A DNA stretch of 64,000 bases, taken from Hyphomicrobiales bacterium. Its GTDB lineage: Bacteria; Pseudomonadota; Alphaproteobacteria; Rhizobiales; Rhizobiaceae. The position numbers and the translations under genes are program-made. The stretch spans positions 38,875 through 102,874 of the forward strand of contig JAJFHU010000005.1 of assembly GCA_021775455.1 (NCBI GenBank), given 5' to 3'. Of the stretch, positions 10,187-19,559 are shown piece by piece. Position 1 is the stretch's first letter, and each line of letters starts with the position of its first letter. A model generated the notes under the pieces. That model had not been told where the DNA came from. It was given only the letters and a program-made list of their open reading frames with translations, and made no database searches.

Positions 10187-10779
10187 TTATTGCTGGACTA
10201 ACCGGTTCCATAGGCATGGGAAAATCTACAACAGCAAATCTGTTTCGCGAGGAAGGAATTCCGGTTTTCGACGCCGACGCTGTTGTTCATGAACTATACA
10301 GCGGCAAAGCTTCGCCGTTGGTGGAGAGAGAGTTTCCAGGCGTTGTTGTTGACGGATCAGTAAACCGATCCAAATTATCGGAACGAGTTATCGGTAAACC
10401 GGAAGCCATGAAACGACTGGAGAATATTGTCCATCCATTGGTTCGCAAAGCAGAGGAGAGTTTTATTCGCACATCTCAAAACAACGGTGAGCGACTCGTA
10501 GTCCTTGACCATCCCCTACTGTTCGAAATGAAGCGCGAAAACACGGTTGATGTCATAATTGTCGTTTCAACAACTGACGAAGAGCAACGAAGACGGGTAT
10601 TATCGAGAACTGGAATGACCAAAGAGAAATTCACCGCGATTCTGGACCAGCAAGTCCCGGACGCAGAAAAACGCAAGCGTGCTGATTTTATTGTCGACAG
10701 TGGTAACGGTATTGAAAACGCCCGTCATCAGGTAAGAAAAATCATTTCCGCCATTGAGGAACAAGGAAACCGGCTCTGA
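10183..10779 (+). CDS. coaE: dephospho-CoA kinase
   Basis: CoaE performs the last step of CoA synthesis, phosphorylating dephospho-CoA. The 198 residues start MIIAGLTGSIGMGKSTTANLF with the P-loop GSIGMGKST, followed by VFDADAVVHELYS and DHPLLFE, all family hallmarks. It overlaps aroE (ATGA) and is the last gene of the ppsR operon. dnaQ follows after a 73-bp gap. Pantothenate kinase, the first CoA enzyme, is also in this window (22066-23076). Confidence 0.96.
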   Translation: MIIAGLTGSIGMGKSTTANLFREEGIPVFDADAVVHELYSGKASPLVEREFPGVVVDGSVNRSKLSERVIGKPEAMKRLENIVHPLVRKAEESFIRTSQNNGERLVVLDHPLLFEMKRENTVDVIIVVSTTDEEQRRRVLSRTGMTKEKFTAILDQQVPDAEKRKRADFIVDSGNGIENARHQVRKIISAIEEQGNRL

Positions 10780-10852
10780 TCGACCCATCAATTTCCTGTG
10801 TATCGAAAACTGAACTCGTGACATTCAATCCTGGCAAAAATAGTATGACTTT

Positions 10853-11581
10853 ATGAGTACTGAAAATCTCCGCGAGATCATATTCGATACCGAAACAACA
10901 GGCCTCCGTCACGAAAACGGCGACCGGATCATTGAAATTGGCGCGATTGAATTGCTAAACAAGTATCCGACTGGAAAATATTTTCACATGTACATTAATC
11001 CGGATGGAAAAGATGTTCACCCGGATGCAGAACGTGTACATGGCATCTCGAATGCATTTCTAGCAGACAAGCCAAAATTCAAGGATATTCTGGATGATTT
11101 TCTGGAATTCTTTTCTTGCGGTGTTCTGATTGCCCACAATGCTTCTTTTGACATGGGGTTCATCAATTCAGAATTGAAGCGTATTGGGGAAACTGTGATC
11201 TCGCATGATCGTGTATTCGATACATTGCAACTTGCACGTCGCAAACATCCAATGGTTCCAAATTCCCTTGACGCACTTTGCGGCAGATATGGAATTGATA
11301 ATTCCCACCGTGAGAAACATGGGGCGCTGTTGGATGCAGAGTTACTGGCCGAAGTTTACATTGAACTGCTCGGCGGAAAACAAGCATCCCTTGTTCTGGA
11401 GCAAGATGATAATGATTCGAATGTATACTCAGATTCCGGCAGTGCCGATACTGGTGATATTTCAAACCTCAAACGCCCGAAGGCACTCCCATCCCGCTTG
11501 TCAGCGGAGGATTTAAAACGCCACAATGAATTTATTGAAACCCTTGGAGAAAATGCTGTTTGGAAAAAAATATCAGTCTGA
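10853..11581 (+). CDS. dnaQ: DNA polymerase III epsilon subunit (proofreading exonuclease)
   Basis: DnaQ is the 3'-5' proofreading subunit of the replicative polymerase. The 242 residues have the DEDDh motifs: IIFDTETTGL (Exo I), AHNASFDMGF (Exo II) and HGALLDAELLAEVY (Exo III). The HSREKHGALLDA form of the last motif is typical of the family. It sits next to coaE near the origin, as in many alphaproteobacteria. Its stop codon is part of the left arm of a terminator hairpin at 11573-11606. Confidence 0.95.
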   Translation: MSTENLREIIFDTETTGLRHENGDRIIEIGAIELLNKYPTGKYFHMYINPDGKDVHPDAERVHGISNAFLADKPKFKDILDDFLEFFSCGVLIAHNASFDMGFINSELKRIGETVISHDRVFDTLQLARRKHPMVPNSLDALCGRYGIDNSHREKHGALLDAELLAEVYIELLGGKQASLVLEQDDNDSNVYSDSGSADTGDISNLKRPKALPSRLSAEDLKRHNEFIETLGENAVWKKISV

Positions 11582-11606
11582 GTTTGTCAGGCTGATTTAG
11601 GTTTTC
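11573..11606. terminator. bidirectional intrinsic terminator between dnaQ and secB
   Basis: TCAGTCTG (11573-11580) pairs with CAGGCTGA (11588-11595), eight pairs with one G-T wobble, around a seven-base loop. On the plus strand it is followed by TTTAGGTTTT and ends dnaQ. On the minus strand it is followed by a run of seven T (the complement of the A run before 11573) and ends secB. The left arm contains the dnaQ stop codon. Confidence 0.75.
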
Positions 11607-11621
11607 GTGTGTTCAAATTGG

Positions 11622-12179
11622 TCATGCAGTCACACCTGCAGCCTGTTGCTCCATCATCCGTTGTTTGAATAGTTGTGCAAAATCGACTGGATCTACCATC
11701 AATGGTGGGAAGCTACCGTTCCGGGTTGCATCGGCGAGGATCTGGCGGGCGAAAGGAAACAGAAGTCTTGGGCATTCTACCAATACCGCAGCTTGAAGTG
11801 CATCCTGCGGAAGATTCTGGATCCGGAAAACTCCGGCATAAACCAACTCTACATTAAACAATATTTCCTCGCCATCAGCTGCCTTTGCATCAAGCTTGAG
11901 TTCAACTTCGAAATCAGTCTCGGAAAGCGGATTTGGATTAACATTAATGTTGATGCTGATTTCAGGTGCGTTTTCTCGTGGTCGAAGGGAGTGTGGCGCG
12001 TTCGGATTTTCAAATGAAAAATCCTTGATGTATTGCGCCAACACATTCATTGTCGGAGCATTGTCGGCTGCAGCTTCTTTGGTGGAAGCGCCATTTTCCG
12101 TAGGAGCAGTATTTTTAGCAGTGGTCTTTTTTTCGGCCGGTTTCTTTGCAGTCGCTGCTGGTTTTGCCTTCTTTACCAT
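11622..12179 (-). CDS. secB: protein-export chaperone SecB with Lys/Ala-rich N-terminal extension
   Basis: SecB is a tetrameric cytosolic chaperone that hands unfolded preproteins to SecA. The conserved domain starts at about residue 45 with [16 protein letters not shown] and continues through VELVYAGVF and the C-terminal [14 protein letters not shown]. The chosen ATG at 12179 (185 residues) is preceded by GGAA at seven bases; the frame extends further to a TTG at 12248. The first 43 residues are rich in lysine, alanine, proline and threonine and are longer than the usual short SecB N-terminus. A perfect FNR/FixK-type palindrome lies about 115 bp upstream (12288-12301). Confidence 0.93.
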   Translation of the reverse strand: MVKKAKPAATAKKPAEKKTTAKNTAPTENGASTKEAAADNAPTMNVLAQYIKDFSFENPNAPHSLRPRENAPEISININVNPNPLSETDFEVELKLDAKAADGEEILFNVELVYAGVFRIQNLPQDALQAAVLVECPRLLFPFARQILADATRNGSFPPLMVDPVDFAQLFKQRMMEQQAAGVTA

Positions 12180-12287
12180 TTTGAATTCCAAATCCTGAAT
12201 TGTTTTAAGCAATCTGTCTTGCGAACTTGCGCTGGCTAGCATGTTCAAGAATGCTTGCCAAGCAAAACCAGATCATTGTGTCACTTG

Positions 12288-12301
12288 TTGATATCAATCA
12301 A
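12288..12301. promoter_or_regulatory. FNR/FixK-type box
   Basis: TTGATATCAATCAA matches the FNR/FixK consensus TTGAT-N4-ATCAA exactly. It lies between the fxsA stop codon (12308-12310) and secB, both on the minus strand, about 115 bp before the secB start. Its position suggests control of secB, but no promoter could be assigned with confidence, and a chance match is possible. Confidence 0.45.
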
Positions 12302-12307
12302 TCCATT

Positions 12308-12790
12308 TTATCTGCGCCCATCTTGATCATTATCAGAAATCCAGGGGCTGTCTGGATTGGATTTTTCCGAAAATTCATCCTCATCCAGATCTACCACGTT
12401 ACCTGGGTAGCTCCTGTTCGGCTGATTGGTTCGAATGATTACTTTTGATGCAATGGTTGTCCATACAAGATCTCTCAGGGGAGGCAAAAACAGGAAAAAT
12501 CCCAAACAGTCTGTAACAAAACCGGGAGTAAGAAGTAAAACGCCAGCAACGAGTATCATTGCTCCATTGGCGAGTTCCCTGCCTGGGACTTCTCCACGAT
12601 TTGCCTGGGCTTGAATCCGGTTAATTATCGAAAATCCTTGAATTCGTAACAGGATAGAGCCCAAAATTGCAGTAAAAAGGATCATGGCGAGCGTTGCGAT
12701 CACGCCAATTTGCCCACCAATCACTATAAATACAGCTATTTCCAGAACTGGAACGATAAGCAAAATGAATGGAATAATCCCAAAACGCAT
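12308..12790 (-). CDS. fxsA: FxsA family membrane protein
   Basis: FxsA is a small inner-membrane protein; in E. coli, overproduction relieves phage T7 exclusion by F plasmids, but its normal role is unknown. The 160 residues begin with a hydrophobic segment, followed by a second (VIATLAMILFTAILGSILLRIQG), then GELANGAMILVAGVLLLTPGFVTDCLGF-type sequence with the family LLTPGFxTDxxG motif, and a charged tail. A TTG lies directly before the ATG at 12790. It is divergent from the Tim44-like gene and precedes secB on the same strand. Confidence 0.9.
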   Translation of the reverse strand: MRFGIIPFILLIVPVLEIAVFIVIGGQIGVIATLAMILFTAILGSILLRIQGFSIINRIQAQANRGEVPGRELANGAMILVAGVLLLTPGFVTDCLGFFLFLPPLRDLVWTTIASKVIIRTNQPNRSYPGNVVDLDEDEFSEKSNPDSPWISDNDQDGRR

Positions 12791-12942
12791 CAAAAATCTT
12801 TCTTGCTGGCCTAGACAACTAATGATCTAATTCAATCTAGAGATAGGAAATTCAAACCGAAATTCAAATGGTTGGTTTGCATCTGCCGCACAAGCGACTA
12901 TATCACTTTAGCAACGTTTCTTGAATTTGGTCGGTTGGTCCC

Positions 12943-13656
12943 ATGGAAGTATTTGACACTACCACATTGATTATCATCGCAGCAGCGATCTTTGTTTTGT
13001 TGAAACTGCGCTCAGTATTGGGCCAGCGTACCGGTTATCAGCGGCCCAGCGACCTTAAGGATCACATAAACAAGCGCATGAAAGATGCCGAGAATGGCTC
13101 AGCAGACAATGTTGTGAAGTTGCCAAACCGGGGTACCCCCCAAATTGATGAAGAAAAGAATCCGGCAATTGAGGAAATCAATAATATTGCAAAACCTAGG
13201 ACCAAGCTCAATCGTGGCTTGAACGAAGTGCTTTCAACCGATCCGACATTTAGTCCCAAGCAATTCCTTTCCGGAGCTGAAATGGCATACGAAATGATTG
13301 TCAATGCATTTGCGGATGGCGATCGAAAAACATTGCGAAATCTGCTTTCAACAGAAGTTTATGGTGGATTTGATTCAGTAATCTCAGACCGGGAAACGCG
13401 TGGTGAAACTGTTCGATCAACATTTGTTGGAATTGATGAATCATCAATTGTTGGTGCAGGTGTGAAGGATAGCAACAGCAATTTGACCGTTCGCTTTATT
13501 TCGCAAATTGTATCCTCAACCCATGACAAGGATGGTAAAGTAATTGACGGTGATGAGAGTGACATTGCAACCGTCACTGACATTTGGACATTCTCTCGCG
13601 ATGTGAGATCGAATGATCCTAACTGGAAATTGGTCGCCACTGAATCCGAAAGCTGA
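12943..13656 (+). CDS. Tim44/TimA-family membrane-anchored protein
   Basis: The 237-residue protein has one N-terminal membrane segment (TLIIIAAAIFVLLKL), a charged linker to about residue 90, and a C-terminal Tim44-like domain (FLSGAEMAYEMIVNAFADGDRKTLRNLL to NPNWKLVATES). The mitochondrial relative tethers the import motor to the inner membrane; the alphaproteobacterial version is a putative adaptor of unproved role. A similar gene is commonly found beside secB, fxsA and mltA in Rhizobiales. The start has no competing ATG nearby. Confidence 0.9.
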   Translation: MEVFDTTTLIIIAAAIFVLLKLRSVLGQRTGYQRPSDLKDHINKRMKDAENGSADNVVKLPNRGTPQIDEEKNPAIEEINNIAKPRTKLNRGLNEVLSTDPTFSPKQFLSGAEMAYEMIVNAFADGDRKTLRNLLSTEVYGGFDSVISDRETRGETVRSTFVGIDESSIVGAGVKDSNSNLTVRFISQIVSSTHDKDGKVIDGDESDIATVTDIWTFSRDVRSNDPNWKLVATESES

Positions 13657-13663
13657 TCGAATC

Positions 13664-14743
13664 TTGATTAATTGGCAGCCCGTAGAATTTGATACTCTGC
13701 CCGGCTGGCAACAGGATGATCACAATGCAGCATTTTCCTGTTTCCAAATGTCTGCAAGGGCTTTGGCTGATATTTCGAAGCAGACGCGACCAGGGTTGAA
13801 CCCACCTCAGGAATTATTGGAAGTTGGCGACAAAGCTCTGAAACTGAATTCGGATACTTTGGGAAGATCTGGAGCAAGGGAGTTTTTCGAGAAGTATTTC
13901 TTACCGCATTCGATATCCAGTTCGAATGGCTTTGTGACTGGTTATTACGAGCCCGAACTTGAAGCGTCCCGCAATCAATCAGATGAATATTTTGTACCGG
14001 TGTATGGTCGACCCAAAGATCTGGTGGCGGTTACAACAGAGACGGAAAATACGGATTTACCGCATGAGTATGACTTTGGGCGGCTGGCTGATGGTCGAAT
14101 CATTGAATATTTTGATCGGGAACAAATTGAAAATGGTGCCCTTGATTGCAGACAATTAGCGCATTTTTGGTTAAAGTCATCCGTCGATGCATTTTTCATG
14201 CACATACAAGGCTCAGCAAGATTGGTCCTTTCTGATGGCAAAACTGCGCGAGTGTCCTACGCCGGAAAGTCTGGGCATCCATACACTTCCATTGGTAAGT
14301 TATTGGTTGATCGCGGTGAACTCACCCTTGCGGATGCCGACATGCAGGGAATAAGGGAATGGTTGGAAAACAATCCTGAACGTGGACGCTCGCTGATGAA
14401 AGAAAACCGGTCATTCATATTTTTTGAAGAGGTGTCGCATTTCGAACCAGAACTGGGACCAGTGGCTGCCGCCGGTGTCCCGCTTACAGCAGGCCGTTCT
14501 ATCGCGGTCGATAAAGGAATTCATGCTTATGGGTTGCCGATCTGGATTTCGACGGAAATACCGCTTCCTCAATCCAGCAACAAGTTTGCCAGATTGATGA
14601 TTGCTCAGGATACCGGTTCTGCCATTGTCGGTCCAAAAAGAGGCGACCTGTTCATTGGATCAGGCACTGAAGCGGGGTCAATAGCCGGAACTATTCGTCA
14701 TAAAGCTGGATTCTTTGTTTTTAAGCCGCGAACGATTGGGTAG
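13664..14743 (+). CDS. mltA: membrane-bound lytic murein transglycosylase A-like protein
   Basis: MltA enzymes cleave peptidoglycan to anhydro-muropeptides. The 359 residues open with PVEFDTLPGWQQDDH, as in other alphaproteobacterial members. They also have GFVTGYYEPELEASR, the substrate-domain SGHPYTSIGK, and the C-terminal 3D domain with AQDTGSAIVGPKRGDLFIGSG, which contains the catalytic aspartate. No signal peptide or lipobox is visible. The frame is open from an ATG at 13613, overlapping the Tim44-like gene by 44 bases. I prefer the TTG at 13664, just after that gene's stop, because the homology begins there; the start remains uncertain. Confidence 0.88.
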   Translation: MINWQPVEFDTLPGWQQDDHNAAFSCFQMSARALADISKQTRPGLNPPQELLEVGDKALKLNSDTLGRSGAREFFEKYFLPHSISSSNGFVTGYYEPELEASRNQSDEYFVPVYGRPKDLVAVTTETENTDLPHEYDFGRLADGRIIEYFDREQIENGALDCRQLAHFWLKSSVDAFFMHIQGSARLVLSDGKTARVSYAGKSGHPYTSIGKLLVDRGELTLADADMQGIREWLENNPERGRSLMKENRSFIFFEEVSHFEPELGPVAAAGVPLTAGRSIAVDKGIHAYGLPIWISTEIPLPQSSNKFARLMIAQDTGSAIVGPKRGDLFIGSGTEAGSIAGTIRHKAGFFVFKPRTIG

Positions 14744-14752
14744 AATGTTTGC

Positions 14753-15295
14753 ATGGCGCGCGAATCCAAAAAGTCTGAAAGACCGAATGATGCTGAACTC
14801 TGGAATCAGGTCAAGAGTACAGCAACACCATTGAGAAAGAAAACGGAAGCATCCAACAACTGGGCGTCATCAAGCGAACCGAAGATAAAAATACCGGAAA
14901 ATCGATCGCAGTCTACCGTCATACCATCCTTGAATCAGGCCGTTGCAAAGGTTCCAGATGCTCCCAATCCACTGGATAACAAGACAGTTAGAAAGATCGC
15001 CAAAGGAAAGCTTGATATCGATGCAAGGCTGGACTTGCATGGTCGTACACAGGCTGAAGCCCACAATCAATTGCTTGCATTTCTTCAGGCAGCGAGTGAG
15101 AGAAATCATCGCGTAGTATTGGTAATTACCGGTAAAGGGCGATTAACAGGTGGCGTGTTGCGCAGTGCCGTTCCTCTCTGGTTCGAGGAAACTCGTTTTC
15201 GTAAACTCGTCAGCGGCTATCGTGAATCACATACCAGTCATGGCGGATCCGGAGCCCTGTATGTCAAGCTTCGCCGTCAGCAAAATATACGGTGA
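14753..15295 (+). CDS. Smr/MutS2-domain protein
   Basis: This 180-residue protein has a basic, low-complexity N-terminal half and a C-terminal Smr domain: LDLHGRTQAEAHNQLLAFL, VLVITGKGR, GVLRSAVPLWFEE and HGGSGALYVKLRR. Smr domains are nucleases acting on DNA or RNA; the standalone forms are poorly characterised. It starts nine bases after mltA and is probably cotranscribed with it. Confidence 0.92.
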   Translation: MARESKKSERPNDAELWNQVKSTATPLRKKTEASNNWASSSEPKIKIPENRSQSTVIPSLNQAVAKVPDAPNPLDNKTVRKIAKGKLDIDARLDLHGRTQAEAHNQLLAFLQAASERNHRVVLVITGKGRLTGGVLRSAVPLWFEETRFRKLVSGYRESHTSHGGSGALYVKLRRQQNIR

Positions 15296-15314
15296 ACGGT
15301 AAGTAGTCTGTAAA

Positions 15315-16262
15315 TCACTTCAGGATTGCTTCAAGTTCAGCGCGCTTTTCATTAACGAGCCAGCCATAGTAATTTTCTCTCGGTAACATTCCGCCCCCAG
15401 AATTCTTTTGCTTGAGTTGAAGGGCCCGGTTTCTCACATCGCCAAGATTATAAAGCGTAGCTGTAACACCCGGATTATCACTGATATCGAACCCTGCAAT
15501 ATCCCTGTAGGCGTCGATGGAAACCCGCAATACTGCAGCCATGTATTTCAGCGTGGTATCCGGCTCCATGATTGTTTTGTAAACATGCGATGCACGATCT
15601 GCTGAGAGTTTGCGTAATCCACTGACACGGGTTACCAGATCGGTTACGCGCAATGCTGTTAGCGGATTTAGTTGACCAAGGCCAAATGTCTGACCGGCAT
15701 AAAATGGCTGGAAGAAAACTCTTCCAAACCGGTCGTCAGGCCATAATTTACCACCTTTGTTTCGGCCACGAAATTGTGCTTCCCAGATCGATTCCCGACA
15801 TGCCCAGCGATCATAGGAATCACGCGCGGTCTCGCATTTTGCAAACTCGGGACGCTTTACAAATTTCGATACTTTTTCACGCTCATGGGCAAATTGCACG
15901 TCAGATTTGAAATAGGATATGGCCTTTACGTAATAGGTTTGAAGGTGGTCAAGTGCATCAACATTGTAGGTGTGCTCACCCACTAGCGCGCCAACAATGT
16001 GAATTGGGTCAATTCCATATTCATTGGCTGCCTTCCTGATCTTGCCGATCAGTTTTTTGTCAGACGCAAGCAAATCCCGGATTTTCTCATATTTGTCCTG
16101 AAAACTGCCATTGGTAGCCCGTGTCCGCGAAACGGCCCCATAAGGAATTTCCGGTTGCTGGACACTTCTGTTCCCGGGCGGTACCATAATGAGTGCAAAA
16201 GCTGGAACAACCAAAACACCAACCGTCAGTAACAACAATATTGACCGGATGAAGTGCTTCAC
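15315..16262 (-). CDS. DUF1402 family secreted protein (lysozyme-like fold)
   Basis: The family is largely confined to Rhizobiales and has no assigned function. The 315-residue product has an N-terminal signal peptide (hydrophobic stretch SILLLLTVGVLVVPAFA). The remainder resembles a goose-lysozyme or transglycosylase-like core, with YGIDPIHIVGALVGEHTYN, FGLGQLNPLTALRV and a YNLGD near the end; the enzymatic role is inferred. The frame extends to a TTG at 16277, but GTG at 16262 has GGAAAG seven bases upstream. It converges on the Smr-domain gene. Confidence 0.85.
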   Translation of the reverse strand: MKHFIRSILLLLTVGVLVVPAFALIMVPPGNRSVQQPEIPYGAVSRTRATNGSFQDKYEKIRDLLASDKKLIGKIRKAANEYGIDPIHIVGALVGEHTYNVDALDHLQTYYVKAISYFKSDVQFAHEREKVSKFVKRPEFAKCETARDSYDRWACRESIWEAQFRGRNKGGKLWPDDRFGRVFFQPFYAGQTFGLGQLNPLTALRVTDLVTRVSGLRKLSADRASHVYKTIMEPDTTLKYMAAVLRVSIDAYRDIAGFDISDNPGVTATLYNLGDVRNRALQLKQKNSGGGMLPRENYYGWLVNEKRAELEAILK

Positions 16263-16360
16263 GCGCGTACTTTCCAAGGGATGGGTTGGAGTATTATAAA
16301 TTGCCCGATTACCTTCCAGTTGTCGAGAGCTTCACGCGTTTGATAACTACGAAATCACGG

Positions 16361-17671
16361 TTAAAGTATGAAACGACTTAGATCCATGTTGCGGGCAAGT
16401 TCACCAATATGAGTTTCCACATACTCAGCGTCAATCTCGATTTTCTTGTCGCCAACATCGGGGGCGGTGAATGAGATCTCATCAAGCACTCGTTCCATCA
16501 CGGTTTGAAGGCGCCGGGCACCAATATTTTCAATATTTGCGTTGAGCTCTACTGAAATTCCGGCAATTGCATCAATCGCATCTTCCTTGAATTCCAGATC
16601 AACACCTTCCGTTTTCATAAGTGCCACATATTGTTTGATAAGGCTTGCTTCAGTTTCAGTCAGAATACGAACGAAATCTTCTTTCTCCAAAGCACGAAGC
16701 TCTACACGAATTGGCAGGCGACCCTGCAATTCTGGCAAAAGATCCGACGGTTTGGACAAGTGGAAGGCGCCAGAGGCAACAAACAGAATATGATCTGTTT
16801 TAACTTGTCCATGTTTGGTAGAAACGATAGTGCCTTCCACGAGCGGCAGGAGATCGCGCTGGACGCCTTCACGCGAGACACTTCCACCGCCTACCCGATC
16901 ATTGTTGACAGCAATTTTGTCGATCTCGTCCAGGAAAACGATGCCGTTATTTTCTACCGATTCGATGGCCTCGCTAACGACTTGTTCTTCATCCAGCAAT
17001 TTGTCGGATTCATCCGCGACCAATACATCATAAGATTCTGAAACCAGCATTTTTCGTTTTTTGGTGCGACCACCAAAGGCTTTGCCAAACATGTCGTTCA
17101 GATTCAACACGCCGACACTGGCGCCCGGCATTCCGGGTATATCCATACCACCCATCGGATTGGAAGTATCTGCAATCTCGATTTCAATTTCCTTGTCGTC
17201 GAGCTGCCCTTCGCGGAGTTTCTTCCGGAAAGAGTCACGCGTTGCGGGGCTTGCAGTATCTCCCACAAGTCCGTCCAGTACACGTTCCTCGGCAGCAATG
17301 TGAGCCTTGGCCTTAACAGCTTCGCGCTTCTTTTCACGCACCAGATTGATGCCAATCTCAACAAGATCACGGATAATCTGTTCCACATCTCGGCCGACAT
17401 AGCCGACTTCGGTAAACTTTGTTGCCTCGACTTTCAGGAACGGAGCACCTGCAAGCTTTGCCAGACGGCGGGAAATTTCGGTCTTGCCGACGCCAGTCGG
17501 CCCGATCATCAATATGTTTTTTGGAAGAACCTCTTCCTTCATCGGTCCTTCAAGCTGTTGTCTTCGCCAGCGGTTTCGAAGCGCGATAGCAACTGCTCGC
17601 TTGGCATCCTTTTGGCCAATAATGTAACGATCAAGTTCCGAGACAATTTCCCGGGGAGAAAAATTAGTCAT
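16361..17671 (-). CDS. hslU: ATP-dependent protease ATPase subunit HslU (ClpY)
   Basis: HslU is the AAA+ unfoldase of the HslUV protease. The 436 residues contain [16 protein letters not shown] at the N-terminus, Walker [10 protein letters not shown], the pore motif [11 protein letters not shown], Walker [13 protein letters not shown], and the conserved C-terminal DLSRFIL that docks into HslV. It follows hslV with a 26-bp gap. Confidence 0.97.
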   Translation of the reverse strand: MTNFSPREIVSELDRYIIGQKDAKRAVAIALRNRWRRQQLEGPMKEEVLPKNILMIGPTGVGKTEISRRLAKLAGAPFLKVEATKFTEVGYVGRDVEQIIRDLVEIGINLVREKKREAVKAKAHIAAEERVLDGLVGDTASPATRDSFRKKLREGQLDDKEIEIEIADTSNPMGGMDIPGMPGASVGVLNLNDMFGKAFGGRTKKRKMLVSESYDVLVADESDKLLDEEQVVSEAIESVENNGIVFLDEIDKIAVNNDRVGGGSVSREGVQRDLLPLVEGTIVSTKHGQVKTDHILFVASGAFHLSKPSDLLPELQGRLPIRVELRALEKEDFVRILTETEASLIKQYVALMKTEGVDLEFKEDAIDAIAGISVELNANIENIGARRLQTVMERVLDEISFTAPDVGDKKIEIDAEYVETHIGELARNMDLSRFIL

Positions 17672-17697
17672 TAAATACTCCGGTTAAAACGGATGGA

Positions 17698-18258
17698 TTA
17701 CTCAGCATCAAGGCTTTCCACCACCACATTCGCGTTGGTGTAAACACAAATTTCAGCAGCGATCGCCATGGCTTTCGTAGCAATTTCTTCAGCGGAAAGT
17801 TTGGAATCAAGCAATGCCTTGGCGGCTGCAAGGGCGTAGTTTCCGCCCGACCCAATTGCCATTATACCTTCCTCTGGCTCAAGCACATCGCCATTTCCGG
17901 TTACGCAAAGCGTTATACTTTTGTCTGCGACCAACATCATTGCTTCAAGATTGCGAAGGTATTTGTCGGTTCGCCAATCTTTTGCGAGTTCAACGCAAGC
18001 ACGCATCAATTGGCCCGGATACTGTTCAAGTTTCTTTTCAAGCCGTTCTAACAACGTGAATGCATCGGCTGTAGCGCCCGCAAAACCGGTAATCACGGAA
18101 TTATCCTTGCCAATCCTGCGAACTTTGCGGGCATTTCCCTTGATTACGGTTTGCCCAAGGCTAACTTGTCCGTCACCCGCTATGACGATTTTTCCGCCTT
18201 TGCGCACGGTAACGATGGTCGTTGCATGCATTGAAGGCAGTTTTGAATTTTCTGGCAT
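17698..18258 (-). CDS. hslV: ATP-dependent protease peptidase subunit HslV
   Basis: HslV is the threonine peptidase ring of HslUV. The ATG at 18258 gives 186 residues; a short propeptide ends at MHA, and the mature chain would start [25 protein letters not shown], with threonine as nucleophile. The frame is open to 18318, but homology starts near the chosen Met. Core motifs KVRRIG and [15 protein letters not shown] are present. It precedes hslU and is divergent from hisB. No RpoH promoter could be assigned here with confidence. Confidence 0.96.
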   Translation of the reverse strand: MPENSKLPSMHATTIVTVRKGGKIVIAGDGQVSLGQTVIKGNARKVRRIGKDNSVITGFAGATADAFTLLERLEKKLEQYPGQLMRACVELAKDWRTDKYLRNLEAMMLVADKSITLCVTGNGDVLEPEEGIMAIGSGGNYALAAAKALLDSKLSAEEIATKAMAIAAEICVYTNANVVVESLDAE

Positions 18259-18440
18259 GACATTTCCGGTTTTCAAGATCAGTGGATGATTATGTATGTT
18301 CTTTTTCGGATCATGCAAACTTTTTGCGCGGAAAGATAACCTTATGCCGAATTTGAATAGTTAACACCTGTGTTATGGCTTTTGTAACATTGTATTGGTA
18401 TGGAAACGAAACAGTTCTGGAATCGTTTGTGAGTAAATCC

Positions 18441-19031
18441 ATGAAGCGCACGGCAAAAATTGATCGAAAAACCGCGGAGACCGAGATTTCTGCCGAGATC
18501 AATCTCGATGGAACTGGAGAATATGACATCGATACCGGCATTGGTTTTCTGGATCATATGTTGGAACAGCTTTCGCGACATTCCCTTGTTGATATCAAAT
18601 TGCAGGCAAAGGGTGATCTGCACATTGATGCTCATCACACCAGTGAAGACACGGGAATCGTACTGGGTCAGGCTATAAGCAAAGCCTTGGGGAACCGAGT
18701 CGGAATTACGCGATATGCATCTCTTGACCTCGCAATGGATGAAACCCTGACGAGGGCTGCGGTGGATGTATCGGGAAGACCTTATCTGATCTGGCAGGTT
18801 GAATTTCCAACGCTGAAGGTTGGCAATTTTGACACTGAACTTTTCCGGGAATTTTTCCAGGCATTTGCCCAAAATGCAGGCATCACGCTTCACATCAAAA
18901 ACCACTATGGTGAAAACAGTCACCATATCGCAGAAACTTGTTTCAAGGCGGTTGCCCGGATACTGAGAATGGCTCTGGAAATTGATCCAAGGCAAAAAGA
19001 CAGGATTCCGTCGACCAAGGGCTCGCTCTGA
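18441..19031 (+). CDS. hisB: imidazoleglycerol-phosphate dehydratase
   Basis: HisB dehydrates imidazole glycerol phosphate in histidine synthesis. The 196 residues start [16 protein letters not shown] and show the manganese-site motifs [30 protein letters not shown], and [16 protein letters not shown]. The frame is open from 18375. GTG at 18429 has a GGA at better spacing and would add four residues, so the start is between these two. It begins the cluster hisB-DUF2628-hisH-hisA-hisF-hisE-coaA. Confidence 0.95.
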   Translation: MKRTAKIDRKTAETEISAEINLDGTGEYDIDTGIGFLDHMLEQLSRHSLVDIKLQAKGDLHIDAHHTSEDTGIVLGQAISKALGNRVGITRYASLDLAMDETLTRAAVDVSGRPYLIWQVEFPTLKVGNFDTELFREFFQAFAQNAGITLHIKNHYGENSHHIAETCFKAVARILRMALEIDPRQKDRIPSTKGSL

Positions 19032-19089
19032 ACAGTGTTTAATTCAGTAAAATGTTGAGTCTTGTAGCATGCAGGTCTAAATAGCCCGC

Positions 19090-19551
19090 ATGACAGAGTA
19101 TCTTGTGTTCACACCTCCGGCGAGTTCGCCCAAAAATAACGATTTCGGCTTTAAGTTCATACCGGATGGCAAGTCGATCGTTGCCTTGGTTTTCCCGGTA
19201 ATATGGCTTGCCTGGTACCGGCTCTGGTTCTGGTTGACCTTGTATCTGGTGATCGTGCTTGCCTTTGGCATGCTGGCGGAATGGTCAGGTAATCCAGTTT
19301 TTGGATTGGTTTCTGTTTTGCCCGGGCTTTATTTCTTCCTTGAGGGTAATGCGTTGCGCAGTAGAGCACTTGAGCAAAAGGGATGGCAATTGGATGGGGT
19401 TGTATTTGCCGATAACGAGGAAGAGGCTGAGTTGCGATACTTGTTCAGAGGCCGAAAAGAAGTTACGCCTCCACATCATCAATCGGAAAGCAAATCTGTC
19501 ACTCATACTGGTTTGAAATCTGTCACGCCCACCGGTATTTTCCCCGAGTAA
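19090..19551 (+). CDS. DUF2628 membrane protein
   Basis: A 153-residue protein of unknown function. It has a short soluble start (YLVFTPP), then three hydrophobic segments between about residues 30 and 95, then a polar tail with repeated basic and Ser/Thr-Pro stretches. In Rhizobiales this family commonly sits between hisB and hisH, as here, but nothing links it to histidine synthesis beyond position. Confidence 0.83.
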   Translation: MTEYLVFTPPASSPKNNDFGFKFIPDGKSIVALVFPVIWLAWYRLWFWLTLYLVIVLAFGMLAEWSGNPVFGLVSVLPGLYFFLEGNALRSRALEQKGWQLDGVVFADNEEEAELRYLFRGRKEVTPPHHQSESKSVTHTGLKSVTPTGIFPE

Positions 19552-19559
19552 GGACCTCC

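Noticed and set aside
18342..18995. 217-codon ORF antisense to hisB, and similar long antisense frames at 675-1232, 1232-1783 and 60844-61473
   Set aside because: These mirror strongly supported genes on the other strand and show no domain or ribosome-site evidence.
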